Assembly (NCBI GenBank): GCA_023630585.1
Contig: CM042568.1
Span: 3,885,016 to 3,949,015, forward strand
DNA length: 64,000 nt
Direction of reading: 5' to 3'
DNA from: Cranoglanis bouderius
Taxonomy: Eukaryota; Chordata; Actinopteri; Siluriformes; Cranoglanididae
The notes beneath the pieces were generated by a model, which worked only from the letters and a program-made list of their open reading frames with translations, searched no databases and was not told the DNA's origin. This document shows, in pieces, positions 21,345-33,086 of this stretch. The position numbers were made by a program, and so were the translations under genes. Within the stretch, counting starts at the first letter, position 1. Each line of letters opens with the position of its first letter.

Positions 21345-22794
21345 CTAATGAAACACATTGGAGTTCCATCAATTCTACATCTATTTAATATGAGCTAGTT
21401 GAACTTGGAGGACAAACAAAAAAAATCAAATTAAATGATTTATAGAAGGATTTGTTGATGGATATATTGATGGATTTATTGAAACGTTTATCAAAAAATA
21501 TTTTTTAAAGGCTTTCTTTAGGATTCTTCTGATTGGACCGCAGCTAGGAGCATTATTGTGATTGGACAGTACAACAGAATGGTGCTTTTCAAATTCCTTA
21601 AGGGGAGCTAATAAGCCAACTTGAATACAAAGGAAAACCTTAGCTTTCTGTAGTCATATTACTTCTGAATAATAATCTAAATACAAGTTATTCATGCTAA
21701 ATGACGCTGTACCCCAAGACAGCTTAACTACGCATTCTAACTTTTACTGACCACTCCAATTCTGCTGAAGGTCATATAATATTACCTGCTGCTGCAGCTC
21801 CTGTGCATTCAATTAACAATATGTAGTCTAAATTTAATTTCTTGGTAAGCAACAAGTTAGCCATTTTCCTTATTGATTTTTTTTATTTTTTATAAAATCA
21901 ATGGGTCCACCTCAATCCTAACCAAGATAAAGCGCTTAATTAAGTTGAATGAACGGATGAATGATGAATTTTCTGCTTCGATACTGAAAAGCAGGAACTG
22001 AATAGTAGTTTACCGGGACGAGATCTAGTGCAATGCTATTGATTTACATCACGTGTCCACTAGAGTGTCCCGACTGCAGCGAGTACTCATTCAGTAATGC
22101 TACAGGTATTGTTCTAGGTCTCATGTGTCAATCTACTGGAGATTTAAACCTTTTAACAGCCTTCTATTTGTATCTGTATTTGTACCCGTTTATAACAAAT
22201 CTGTTCATTCTGAATAATGTCTTTATATTCGGTTACATCCCTAATTCGATTACAAACTAACAAATACAATAGCTAATCTGTCTCTTACCAAGACATCTAT
22301 GAAAGAAACCATGAGTACTTGCGGTCGAAAGAGGAGCTGCAGCAGCAGGTATAATTGCACCACTTTGCACACTGCACTTTGGATGACTGTGGATTATTAG
22401 CAAGATTATTTTCAGAATTAATGTTGATATAGGGTTATTTTTTGTCCACGTTTGTCAGTTTCTATATGCAGTGCATTTTATAAAGTGCCTCCATTTGTAG
22501 TACAGTCCAATCAGAACAACTCATCCTACGGGAAACCCACATCACCCTCACCAGTACATCCTTCAATAATAATTAAATGTTTCAATATATCTTTAAGGTG
22601 TTAGTTGAATAACTGATTGATTTTTTACTCCTGTCTTGCCTGGGTTATATATATTGAAGAACTGATTAATTTCATTATTTGAATTATATATTGATGAATT
22701 TAATGATGGATGAAATTTTTATAATTTGGCACGCTCCTTCCGAAGAAAAAAAAGAGAAAGGAATTAATAAATGAGAATGAACCGGTAACCTAAC

Positions 22795-22897
22795 CATGTG
22801 GTGAAGGTTCATCTGATTCCTTCTGGCCTCCTCCTTCAGGTTCCTGCAGGAGTGCCTCAGACTCATCATCTTCCTCGATAGTGTGCAGGAAGTACAT
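22795..22897 (-). CDS. Unnamed Ser/Arg-rich protein, first coding exon
   Basis: Acceptor TGCTCCAG| at 22902. The ATG at 22897-22895 opens MYFLHTIEEDDESEALLQEP, then EGGGQKESDEPSPH and one base of a Gly codon before CATG|GTTAGG. The amino terminus is acidic (EEDDESE, KESDEP), in contrast to the basic core. I chose this ATG because it is the first in the frame that continues through all later exons. An ATG in exon 1 would read another frame. With 118 + 33 + 27 later residues plus the split Gly, the whole protein is 213 residues. Confidence 0.6.
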
Positions 22898-22901
22898 ATT
22901 G

Positions 22902-25706
22902 CTGGAGCAGAAAAGGTTAGCTAGAGGTTAAAGGTGAGCAAGATGAAACCTCACGTGACCTAATGAATCCAGTTATGCAGGGAGTTCTTACTTTGTGTGA
23001 TAAAGACCTGGTTCCTTTAAGTCTACAGTATAGTAGCAAGTATAGTAGCATAAATGTGGTATTCATAAAAATGCAGTTGGTTGGGGAAAGCATTCATATC
23101 CTACGAAACATTTATAAGATAAGGACAGTGATGGCTTAGTGGTTGCTGACCAAATAGTCAAGGGTTCAAGCTGCCCCTGTAGATCAGCTTCAAAATCAAT
23201 GAGTTACCGTGACCGTATACACAGATTATGCTATCCAGTTCAAATCACTTATTTATTTATTTTTAATTACTCATTTTTGTGAAACACAGTCGTTTCATAT
23301 CAATGACTTAAAAATGCTTCCGAAACAAATCCATAAATTAAGACAGATTGGAATAGCCATTCAATCAGGACAAAAGTAATGGTGCCATATAAAACAAGGA
23401 AGAGTTAGTGCATGTCTACATCTATATAGCTGATGTGCCGCGATGGCTGAGCTGCGTTACTGGGCGATTTTGTGTACACCATGTTGTGTCACCATTTTTC
23501 AGCTCTCTGTGACCTTTCACATTTGCATTTGTAAATTTGTGAAAAAAATTAGCAGGAATTTCTTTTTTTTTTTTTTTTTTTTGTTCAGTTTGGCCTATGA
23601 AACCATTTATACACAAATTTAGTAATATATTGATAAATGAGGCCCAATGACTAAAGTGCTATACAAATAAAATTGAATTATTATTAATATTATTATTAAA
23701 TATCTAACAAACATTGAAACACACAATCCCAATACACCCTTATGTTAATGCACACAATAAACTTTTTATAAGCATCCATTGATAATTTGACAGTATAAAA
23801 AGTGGTAAGGAAATGTTACACAACCAAACAATTAGGAAACTGTACATGTAGCTTATCGATCAATGTGCAGGGTTAAAATAGTGTTAAATAAAGACAAAGT
23901 AAAAAAAAAAACAACAATTTCACTTCAGTTGTCTAGTCATAGCAGCTCCAGGGGAGTGTGGATGGGAGTGTTTTACATGCAATGGAGTTACAGGACTCAC
24001 AGTACAACAGGTCATATGATTGCGTCATGTGGAAACTCCACTCCGATCGGCACTCTGATGACAGGCTGTTTGGATGTTAGAGGTTTTTTTTTTTTGGCCT
24101 TGTTGTTCCCTGGTGACCTTCCTATTGATGTAAATATTTACCCATGCGCATACAAAAGGCTCGCTGAGGAATGCTTGTGATGAACCGTGCTCATAAACAA
24201 CACCGCCCTGCATCAGATTTGCTGAATAGGATCTGATGGTTGTTTTTTACTAATACTTAGATGCTGAGTCCAGATATGCTGTTAGTTTTGCTCTAGAACA
24301 TCACAACTTTTCACAAAGCCATAAGCAATGTCCAGTGTAGAGCTTTTTTTGCCTAAGATGGACCATAAACGTTACAGCTATTGCCAGATACACTGCCACC
24401 GACACAGGAAACACTATGTTTATGTACAATAGGTGAGCAACATTCATCACTTTTCCTCTGATTAGCCCTTATATGAATGCTAGGCACACTTACATGCACA
24501 CAAAACTCCTGATTTCAGGGATTTATAATGACCAGTGAAAGACAGAAATGCGAGCACAGCCCAGATGATTTCTGCTACATCTGTGGGTGTTTTGCAACGT
24601 CCAAACAACGGCAGAAAATTACCGACTCTGTAAAAAAGGCATATTCTGCATATTTTGGAATGAAGCTGGGTGACCAGGACAAACCATGGTAGATGGAATG
24701 TGAACATGATGGCTGACTACTGCTGGTGCCTTCAGAGAGATTGTCAAGAAGTCAGCCATTCCAGAAAATCCCTCAAAAGGAAGTTCACTCCTTAAGCACT
24801 CTGCATATTATTATAATGTTCGTCTTTTGAAATAGCTTTATTTAGAGATTTTCACAAACATTTCACAGACTATTTGTTTACAACATGAACAGCAGACAAG
24901 TGTTATGTTTTGTGTGCCTATTGTTGTAGTTAATGAATAATAGTGAAATTTGCACTTCAGCTTCTACCAATTTAAATAAAACCCTGAAAGCGATATAAAT
25001 TTAGCTAAATTATTAAAAACTTAAAAACCACCAGGAAATAAATATGATTCTGTAAGTCATAATAATGAGAAACTTTCTCGTAATAATGACTTACTAGTAA
25101 TATATATGTATATGGTGAGGTGTAGATTTAAAAGTCTTAATTTATGTTTGTTCTGTTCTCTGTTAATGCTGTTTAGATGAACCATGCACATAATTAGCTC
25201 GCGCTGCACGGTTCAAACCGATAGCACCTTTTCGATTCACTTTTCACTCGAGCGTTTGGGGTTGGATGTGTACTATACGCCACAGAAAGCACATAATCAA
25301 AGAGAATTGGCCAACTTAGTAATCGACCATTAATTGACCAAAATGCAAACGACATAAGTGAATCACAGTCTGGAGCTTGTGTTTACGCAGTAATATGCTA
25401 CGGTTTGACTTACAATTACTTTCGAAAGAGTTCAGCTGTTGTTATACAGGCAGAGTTACTTTCAAAACAGTTCAGCCGTTCTGCATTTGCAATGCATATG
25501 CTAGCCTCGCTTGCCTGCCTGCGCACATTGCGCATGCGTGGATTAAGTCATTATTACGACAAAAGTATCTCATTATTATGAGATGTTTGGTCATAATTAT
25601 GAGAAAGTATCCCATTATTATGACTTACAGAATCATATTCTTTTACTAAACTGTGGCAGAAACAGGCTTCCATACTAAACAGATAATAAACACAATGTCC
25701 ACTTAC
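22902..25706 (-). other. First intron of the unnamed gene (inferred)
   Basis: AT-rich. It includes a weak tRNA-SINE-like head (23127-23175), an A/T-run (23561-23582) and no other coding signal. Short open frames lack domains. Confidence 0.4.
23127..23240 (+). repeat. Possible tRNA-derived SINE fragment
   Basis: GATGGCTTAGTGGTTGC resembles a polymerase III A-box region, and GGGTTCAAGCTGCC 30 bp later is an imperfect B box. The same head appears in reverse near 1196-1222. It is too diverged to be sure. Confidence 0.4.
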
Positions 25707-25707
25707 C

Positions 25708-25760
25708 TCCATACAGCATCTCAGATATCAGAGCTTCAGACTGCAGAGTTCGGTTTTTAA
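25708..25760 (-). other. Probable 5' UTR exon of the unnamed gene
   Basis: A strong donor GGAG|GTAAGTGG on the - strand (GT at 25706-25705, so the exon's last base is 25707) follows CTGATATCTGAGATGCTGTA. The exon start and promoter are not definable; ATTAAAAA near 25757-25764 is TATA-like. It contains an ATG in good context (GAGATGC) that opens a different frame. The link to exon 2 is inferred from order, strand and splice sites. Confidence 0.4.
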
Positions 25761-26227
25761 TGTGGCTTTGAGTAATTGGATGATTGGGTTAATTGAAGTC
25801 ACCTGTCATGATAATCAAAGATGGCAGCTGAACGCTGTTTTGAGACACCCTCGTTAGCTTTCTGCACTGCTAAACCCTGAAACTTAAACGCTGCTGGAGC
25901 ATTAGATGAAATGACGGTGCAAGACTATAAAATAAGCTAATGTTTTTCTGTTCTCTATTCTAATTCATGTATCTTTCAGGTGGTCATGTCTTGGGGTTCA
26001 ACAAATCATATATCAATATATATGTGACTTAATCAACAAATCTGGTTAACTGTGGCTTATAAATGAGAACAAATTTTTCAGTAATATAATGTGAGGCTCA
26101 ACTTAACATTTTGTTACTCTTACTGGTTTTCTCTTCTCAATTTCCCCTGTTCCCAGTAACATCACATCACCCAATTTAAACTGCAAACAAAGAATTTGTT
26201 TTTAATTAAAAATACATTTTTAATGTA

Positions 26228-27648
26228 CAGCTGCAATGAAAATTATTCAACCCCCATTGCAAATCAGGTTTATTGTCAAAATGTACAGACTTTCAGCTGT
26301 TTGCAATGAACAAATCAAACAAAAGCAATTGAAATAGTTCACAATAGTACACAACAAATGCTTCAAGTGGTTTCCCCAAATTCAACTGAAAATGCAACTT
26401 ATAATGACTTTTCCAGTCTCAAAATGATTCAACCCCTTCATGGCAAGCATCTATATTACTTAGTAGAGCACCCTTTTGCTGTTATGACCTGCTGCAAATG
26501 AGATGCACTGCCAGACACCAGCTTCTGGCAGCGTTCCTGAGGAATCTTAGCTCATTCCTCATGAGCAATGGCCTCCAGTTCAGTAATATTCTTGGATTTG
26601 CGTGCTGCAACCGCCTTCTTCAAATCCCACCAGAGATTTTCTATGGGGTTCAAGTCAGGTGACTGTGATGGCCCTGTAGAATCTTCCAGGACTTCTTTTG
26701 CAACCAAGCCTTGGTGGAATTTGAGGTATGCTTGGGATCATTGTCCTGTTGGAAGGTCCAATGACACCCAAGCTTCAGCTCACTCACAGATGGCATGACG
26801 TTTTCTCATAGGATTTCCTGACTGATACTTCAATGAATCCATCTTGCCTTCCACACGCTGCAGGTTTCCAGTGCCAGAGGATGCAAAGCAGCCCCAGAGC
26901 ATCACCAAGCCACCACCATGCTTGACTGTGGACAGAGTGTTCTTTCTTCATTCTTCTTTCTCCAGACTGATCCATCGTGCCAAAAAGTTCCAGTTTTGTT
27001 TCATCGCTCCACAGAACAGAATCCCAAAACTTCTTTGGCTTATTTTAAGGATTTTGAGCCGTCTTTTCTTGTGCTTTTGGGTCAGTAGTGGTGTACGTCT
27101 TAGAGTTCTGTCATGGAAACCTTCTGCGTTTAGTACGTGCCATACTGTGCTCACTGAAACCTCAGTGCCTGTTGCCACCAAGTCTTGCTGCAGGTCTTTT
27201 GCAGCCACTCGAGGGTTTTTCACAACCTGCCTTCTCAGAAATCTGGTTGCAGCCATTGATAGCTTCCGTTTTCTGCCCCGCCCAGGTATTTCATGTATTT
27301 TCTGCCCCTAGACAGTTCAGACATTTTATGTGTTCCAGCTCAAGCCCACCTGGTGCAACTAATGAAGCCCTTGATTAGTTGCATCAAGTGTGCTTGAGAC
27401 AACACCTGTTTTGCATATTTGTGCTGTTGTGAGAGATTCTATTCAGGGGGTTGAATAATTTTGATACTGGAGGCATCATTATAAGTTGCATTTTCAGTTG
27501 AATTTGGGGAAACCACTTGAAGCATTCATTGTGTTGAACTATTTAAATTGTTTTTGTTTGATTTGTTCATTGCAAACAGCTGAAAGTCTGTAAATTTTGA
27601 CAATAAACCTGATTTGCAATGGGGGTTGAATAATTTTGATTGCAACTG
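26228..27648 (-). mobile_element. Tc1-like transposon, subfamily C, full length with TA target duplication
   Basis: The element runs CAGCTGCAATGAAAATTATT...AATAATTTTGATTGCAACTG and is flanked on both sides by TA (26226-26227 and 27649-27650). Terminal inverted repeats are about 210 bp. Each holds an inner and outer GAATAATTTTGA(T) motif, the IR/DR arrangement of Sleeping-Beauty-type elements. The - strand keeps transposase pieces: MAATRFLRRQVVKNPRVAAK (HTH region), KHGGG..LW type and AFxSW-like remnants. The frame is broken, so it is not autonomous. Confidence 0.9.
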
Positions 27649-27650
27649 TA

Positions 27651-28488
27651 TCATTCTCCCCATCTTTTTATCAACACTATACTAAATCACTAGTACTAAT
27701 CTTAGCAAGCCACAATTACAAATGCTAAATAATATTGCTAAAAATAAAAAATAAATAAAAAACCAAGCCCATTCCATGAACTGTAGTATGAAAAGCTTTA
27801 ACATTAATCGTTTAGTATATTTCACTCACCAATCAGGAGCTTTTGTTTTTAATGGTTTTAATGGTAATGCATCATCGATGTGCTGCTGTTTGCATATACT
27901 ACACTGCTTTACTTTTTTAAAATGAAACTATCAATGTTTTAGGTTCTGATCTTTGCACTCCTCTTTATTGCAGCCTTCATTTTAAAGTTCTCTCGGCTAA
28001 TACGTGGTCTCTTCTGCAGTAGTGGCTCATGCGTGTTCATGCTTAACATCATAAACTCAATGCAAAAACAACCAAATCGGCGAGGCCTAATAAGAAGCCT
28101 AAGATATCCAAATGAAATCAATCTGTCTGCTTTTTTTAACGACGTATAAATGACGTATTTGTTTAGAATTGGTGATAATAGAGCTGCATGAAAACAGCTT
28201 TGCGCACATAGTATCAGCGCTGCTGCTGCTTCTGCTGCCCCCAGTGGCTTCAATGTTGTATTACATTCTACCCAGGAATAGACACACTCGCGCTCTGACA
28301 TTATAACACACTTCTGTTGTACGTTAAGTCGAAGATGCGTTGAATATAAAAATGACTGTTGATAATTTTTCATAATCGAGAAAGTTAGCTAAGCATTCCA
28401 GTCCTAATTTAAACCATTCAGATGTAAACAACTACGGTCCTATCTCTGATCTTTCTTTCTTTCAAAATCTCTCACTCAAAGCTCAGAG
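27651..28488. other. Stretch with an uninterpreted 144-codon open frame
   Basis: An open frame on the - strand (28373-27939) has no recognisable motif apart from a Cys/Phe-rich middle and RRFGCFCIEF. Splice context is absent. It could be chance or a mobile-element relic. Nothing else is seen. Confidence 0.3.
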
Positions 28489-28489
28489 G

Positions 28490-29290
28490 CTCAGCATCAT
28501 TGAAGCTTAAGACTTAACAACACCTGGATGATCAACGACTGTTTTTTATGTTTTGTGATAGTTTTTCACGAGTCCCTTGTTTGTCTTGAGCGGTTAAACT
28601 GCCCACTGTTCTTCAGAAAAATCCTCCAGGTCCTGCACATTATTTGCTTTTCCAGCATGTTCTGCATATTTGACCCCTTTCCAACAGTAACTATATGATG
28701 TTGAGATCCATCTTTTCACACTGAGGCAACTGAGGGACTCGTACACGACTATTACAAAAGGTGCAAACGTTCACTGATGCTCAACTTTTGAACAGGATGA
28801 TCGGTGTAAATTGTTATTATTTTGTCTTCTGGGAAACATGCAAATATCTTATGGAGCTTCTGAAGGGCAGCACTAAATGAAAAAAATAAGGTCTTTAAAA
28901 AAAATAATAACAATTTACATCATCCTATTCAAAAGTTTACACCCCTCTGGCTCTTAATGTATCGTGTTGCCTTCTTGAGCATCAGTGAATGTTTGCACCT
29001 TTTGTAATAGTTGTGTACGAGTCCCTCAGTTGTCCTCAGTGTGAAAAGATGGATCTGAACATCATATAGTTACTGTTGGAAAGGGGTCAAATATGCAGAA
29101 GATTCTGGAAAAGTAAAAATGTGCAGGACCTGGAGGATTTTTCTGAAGAACAGTGGGCAGTTTAACCGCTCAGGACAAACAAGGGACTCATGAACAACTA
29201 TCACAAAACATAAAAACAGTCACTGATCATCCAGGTAACAACACGCAGTATTAAGAATCGAGCGTGTGTAAACTTTTGAACTGGTTCATT
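28490..29290. mobile_element. Large foldback (MITE-like), family R3
   Basis: Two arms of about 370 bp are inverted copies around a short centre near 28862-28900. Examples: AAAAATCCTCCAGGTCCTGC (28618) mirrors GCAGGACCTGGAGGATTTTT (29122); CATCTTTTCACACTGAGG (28711) mirrors its complement near 29036-29053; GATGATCAACGACTGTTTTT near the left edge mirrors AAAAACAGTCACTGATCATC. No transposase. As single-stranded DNA or RNA it would form a very long hairpin. Confidence 0.88.
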
Positions 29291-30129
29291 TGTGTAAATA
29301 CGGCTATTGTATTGTGTTTTGTGGACTATATGTAAACATCTGTTATGTGAAATAATAATGTCCTAAAGCATGCAGCTTTGTGAGCTTCCTTTCATGACCT
29401 TTCCTGCCATCTATCTTTCATTCTCTACTACATACAGTACACAAGTTAACATATTCATGAAGCAAATCAAGAGGGTCACCGAGACACAATGAAGTTTCAC
29501 CTGCTACAGTGGCACATCCTCCACGGTTAAGGTTAAAGTACTCATTCTGATTCTGTGCTAAGAAAAGATCTGACACCATACCCTCAGTGGATAAAGATTT
29601 TTACTTCAATGCTGTATTCATTACAAAATCTTCTACTGCTCAGCTTTGTAGAGAAGATGCTTCACACACCACTGCATTTACAAACGGTACATGTGCATAT
29701 CAAAGAGCGTTAGCTTCAAGGCAAATATTTCATTCACTATAGCTTGTAAAATAAGGCAGAAAACATTTTTATTGATGTGGTCCAGTCAGAGACGAGATCG
29801 AGCGGTTCGTGGCCGGTTCGGTAAGTCCGTGTTCAGTCAACCAAATCAAACCGAACGTAACGTGTTGACATGTTTGTCAGAAAAAGAAAGAAATATCAGT
29901 ATTGATTCAGTAGAGAAAAGAAAAGATACACAGAGGTCATGCAAATCGCTGTGGAAAAAAAAAACCCAGAAGCGTTCATGTCAGAGCGGTCAGGATGGAA
30001 TTTGTGGGAGTTCTTCAGCCCCATAATCATCATGGACATGTCAGAGATCAGCACATATTAATATCAGTCATATTAAACCAGAGCTTTGACATGGCAAAAC
30101 AACAAGTGATCATAGAAATACATCACATA
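29291..30129. other. Non-coding stretch
   Basis: No gene, RNA or repeat I can support. Short open frames only. Confidence 0.4.
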
Positions 30130-32165
30130 ATGATTATTATACCAGTTCTCCATTCTTATTGGTCAGGAGGTGTTGATTAAGTGTCTGTAATCACAGGTTT
30201 ACATTCATTCTAATACATTATCATTATAACTTAAACATTATAGTTTGAGCTTTAATAATAAACTGATTAAAATAAAAACATTTTCATTGTTGATATGCTG
30301 AAGGAATCTGTAAGGAGATGTTTATTTTACACTTGTGGAAGGAGTCTCCAGTGTCAGTACTTTGTAACAGTCAGTAAATTTTACAAAATGGAAGGTCTTT
30401 TTTTTTTTTTTTTTTACAGTCCCAATTCTGAAAAAGTCATTTGAAAATTCAAGTCACCCTGTACTATTTAAAACACATTATTAACACATTATTTGATGTT
30501 TTACTTGATCACCTTTTCTTTTAATAACACTTATTAAGCGTTTGGACACTGAAGACACCAGTTGGTTAAGTTTAGCAAGTGGAATTTTCCCCCATTCATC
30601 CATTATGCATTTCTTCAGCTGCGCAACTGTACAGGGCGTTCGTTTCCTTATTTTGCTCTTCATAATGCGCCACACATTCTCAATCGGAGACAGGTCAGGA
30701 CTACAAGCAGGCCATGCTAGCACCCGCACTCTCTGCTTACGCAACCATCCAGGCAGAATGTTGTTTGGCGTTGTCCTGCTCTGGATGGCAGCATATGTTG
30801 CTCCAAAATATGTACATATCTTTCTGCATTAATGATGCCGTCACAGATGTGCAAGTTACCCATGCCATGGGCACTGACACACCATCATACCATGACAGAT
30901 GCTGGCTTTTGGACCTGACGCTGATAACAGCTTGGATGGTCCTTTTCCTCTTTGGCTCAGAGAACATGACAGCTGTTTTGTCCAAAAACTATTTGAAATG
31001 TCGACTCGTCGGACCACAAAACGCGATTCCACTGTGCTACTGTCCATCTCAGATGAGACCGAGCCCAGAGAAGTCGGAGGTGCTTCTGGACAGTGTTGAT
31101 GTACGGCTTCTGCTTTGCATAGTAAAGCCTTAACTTGCATCTGTGGATGCAGCGGCGAATGGTGTTGACTGACAAAGGTTTATCAAAGTATTCCCAAGCC
31201 CATGTCAGGATATCCATTACAGACTCATGACGGATTTTAAGTCAGTGACGTCTGAGGGATCGGAGATCATGCGCATTCAGAAGTGGTTTTTGGCCTTGAC
31301 CTTTACACACCGAGATTTGACCGGATTCCTTGAATCTTTTAATTATAGTTTGCACTGTAGAAGGTGAAATGTCTAAAATCCTACCGATTTGTCTTTGGGG
31401 AATGTTGTTCTCAAAATGTTGGATTATTCTGTTGGCAGATCGACGAGCCTCGACCCATCCTTGCTCTTGGAGGACTAGGCCTTTTTTGGAGGCACCTTAT
31501 ATACTATGATTAGACGATTGCCTCACCTGTTTCACATCACCTTCTTATTTAATCTTGTCACATCGCTATTAGTCCTAAATTGCCCCGTTCAAACTTTTTT
31601 GGAGCGCGTTGCATGCATCAATTTCAAAATAAACGTTTATCTTCAAAAAACTATGCAGTTGATTAGGTAAAACATCAAATACCTTGTCTTTATACGTTTT
31701 TTTGTTTAAATACAAGTCAAAATACATTTACAAACAACTCCTCTTTGTTTTTATTAGCATTTGCTATACTGTTCCAACTTTTTCAGAATTGGGGTTGTAG
31801 TAGTAGTAAACACTTCAGGGTTTCTCTGTAACATAAAAAGCTGCATTTTTTTTGTTTTATTAACTTTAAGAAAGAGAAAAACAAGAGATGCTGGTGAGGG
31901 ACCGACTGTTTATAGCTGCTATAACATAAGTGAGAACAGGAACTAACTTGTTTCGCAGACATTCCACAACATTATAACATACGTAACTATAAATGGATAA
32001 AATGTACCCTGTGTCGTTCTTTAACAAATTCAAAATTGCAATTATTGACAAATTATTGTGGTATAAGGGGAATAAAACACTTGTGGACGTGTGGTTATCT
32101 CTGCTTCATGACACCATGATTCATTTCCTGTAACAGCACGACACCAAACGTTTTATTTCTTACTT
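30130..32165. mobile_element. R1 MITE-like repeat, copy 3, split by a Tc1 element
   Basis: The left part (30130-30416) holds TTCTTATTGGTCAGGAGGTG and the right part (31798-32165) ends CATTTCCTGTAACAGCACGA, both R1 landmarks. A subfamily D Tc1 element (30417-31797) lies between them, so the R1 copy is older than the Tc1 insertion. Confidence 0.7.
30417..31797 (-). mobile_element. Tc1-like transposon, subfamily D, with TA duplication
   Basis: Ends CAGTCCCAATTCTGAAAAAG and CTTTTTCAGAATTGGGGTTG-type are inverted copies and TA flanks both (30415-30416 and 31798-31799). The - strand encodes transposase pieces: WSDESTFQIVFG (first Asp), then RVLAWPACSPDLSPIENVWRI (Glu) to the carboxyl end near 30481. 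A deletion or frameshift lies between, and the start is lost. A relic. Confidence 0.9.
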
Positions 32166-32982
32166 GTTTAACCTTATGCACACATATTGCCTAATAACTG
32201 CGAAACATTGTGTCATTATAGAGGGGGTGATTATAGAGATAGAAAAAAAATGATTGCTAATTAGAAAATGTGTAATGTAAATGTGTATGAGTAACGGTTA
32301 TACAAAAGGTTCAATAATAACCATTATTTTGTGCATTTCCATTGTCATTAAGCACTTTTGTTACATTTAGCATGCCGTACCTCAAGCACGAAAAACACTG
32401 TAACGTCTGTTGTTAAACCAGCATTGAAGAGAGGACGTTTAAGGGGAGATTAAATGTACATTCTTGCTTGAAAAAAATAAAATCTTGTGAGCTAAAAATG
32501 AATCAGAGCTCCAGGAATTAAAGGGATTTGAACGAGTACATTGTCTTCTTGCAGAAAAGGTAACGTTTTTGGCTTGTTTGTTAATTACAGTAATTTCTTT
32601 TTATTTATTTATGCATTCAATTTATGTTTTTCTAATACTGCAATTACGTAATTTAGGTGTTACATAAAAAAGAAAAACGCAAATGAATAAATAATAACCC
32701 TAGAACTGTGTAACTACGACATTCATGTCTTGTTAAATACTCATACACGCTTCAAATACGTATTGATTTTCCATTTCTACCAGAAAATCTTACCAAATTC
32801 CCAAAAGATCACGTACTGCAGCTTTAATGAAATGTGAACTAAAGTTGTAAAAGGTACAAAAGCTTGACAAAATTACAACCGTTTATTCTACTAATACTGC
32901 GCTTTCAAAAATTTGGCAAGAGTGAAACTTATTGCGTCCATAAACAACTTAGAACATGTAGCTGTACAGGCTTACAGACCTG

Positions 32983-33086
32983 TTATAGTATAGTATAGTA
33001 TAGTATAGTATAGTATAGTATAGTAGAGTAGAGTATAGTATAGTATAGTATGGTATAGTATAGTATAGTATGGTATAGTATAGAAT
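32983..33086. repeat. (TATAG)n satellite-like microsatellite
   Basis: About 20 units of TATAG with single-base variants (TAGAG, TATGG). Confidence 0.95.

Noticed and set aside
27939..28373. 144-codon open frame on the - strand as a gene
   Set aside because: No domain, no splice sites and no supporting context; left as uninterpreted.
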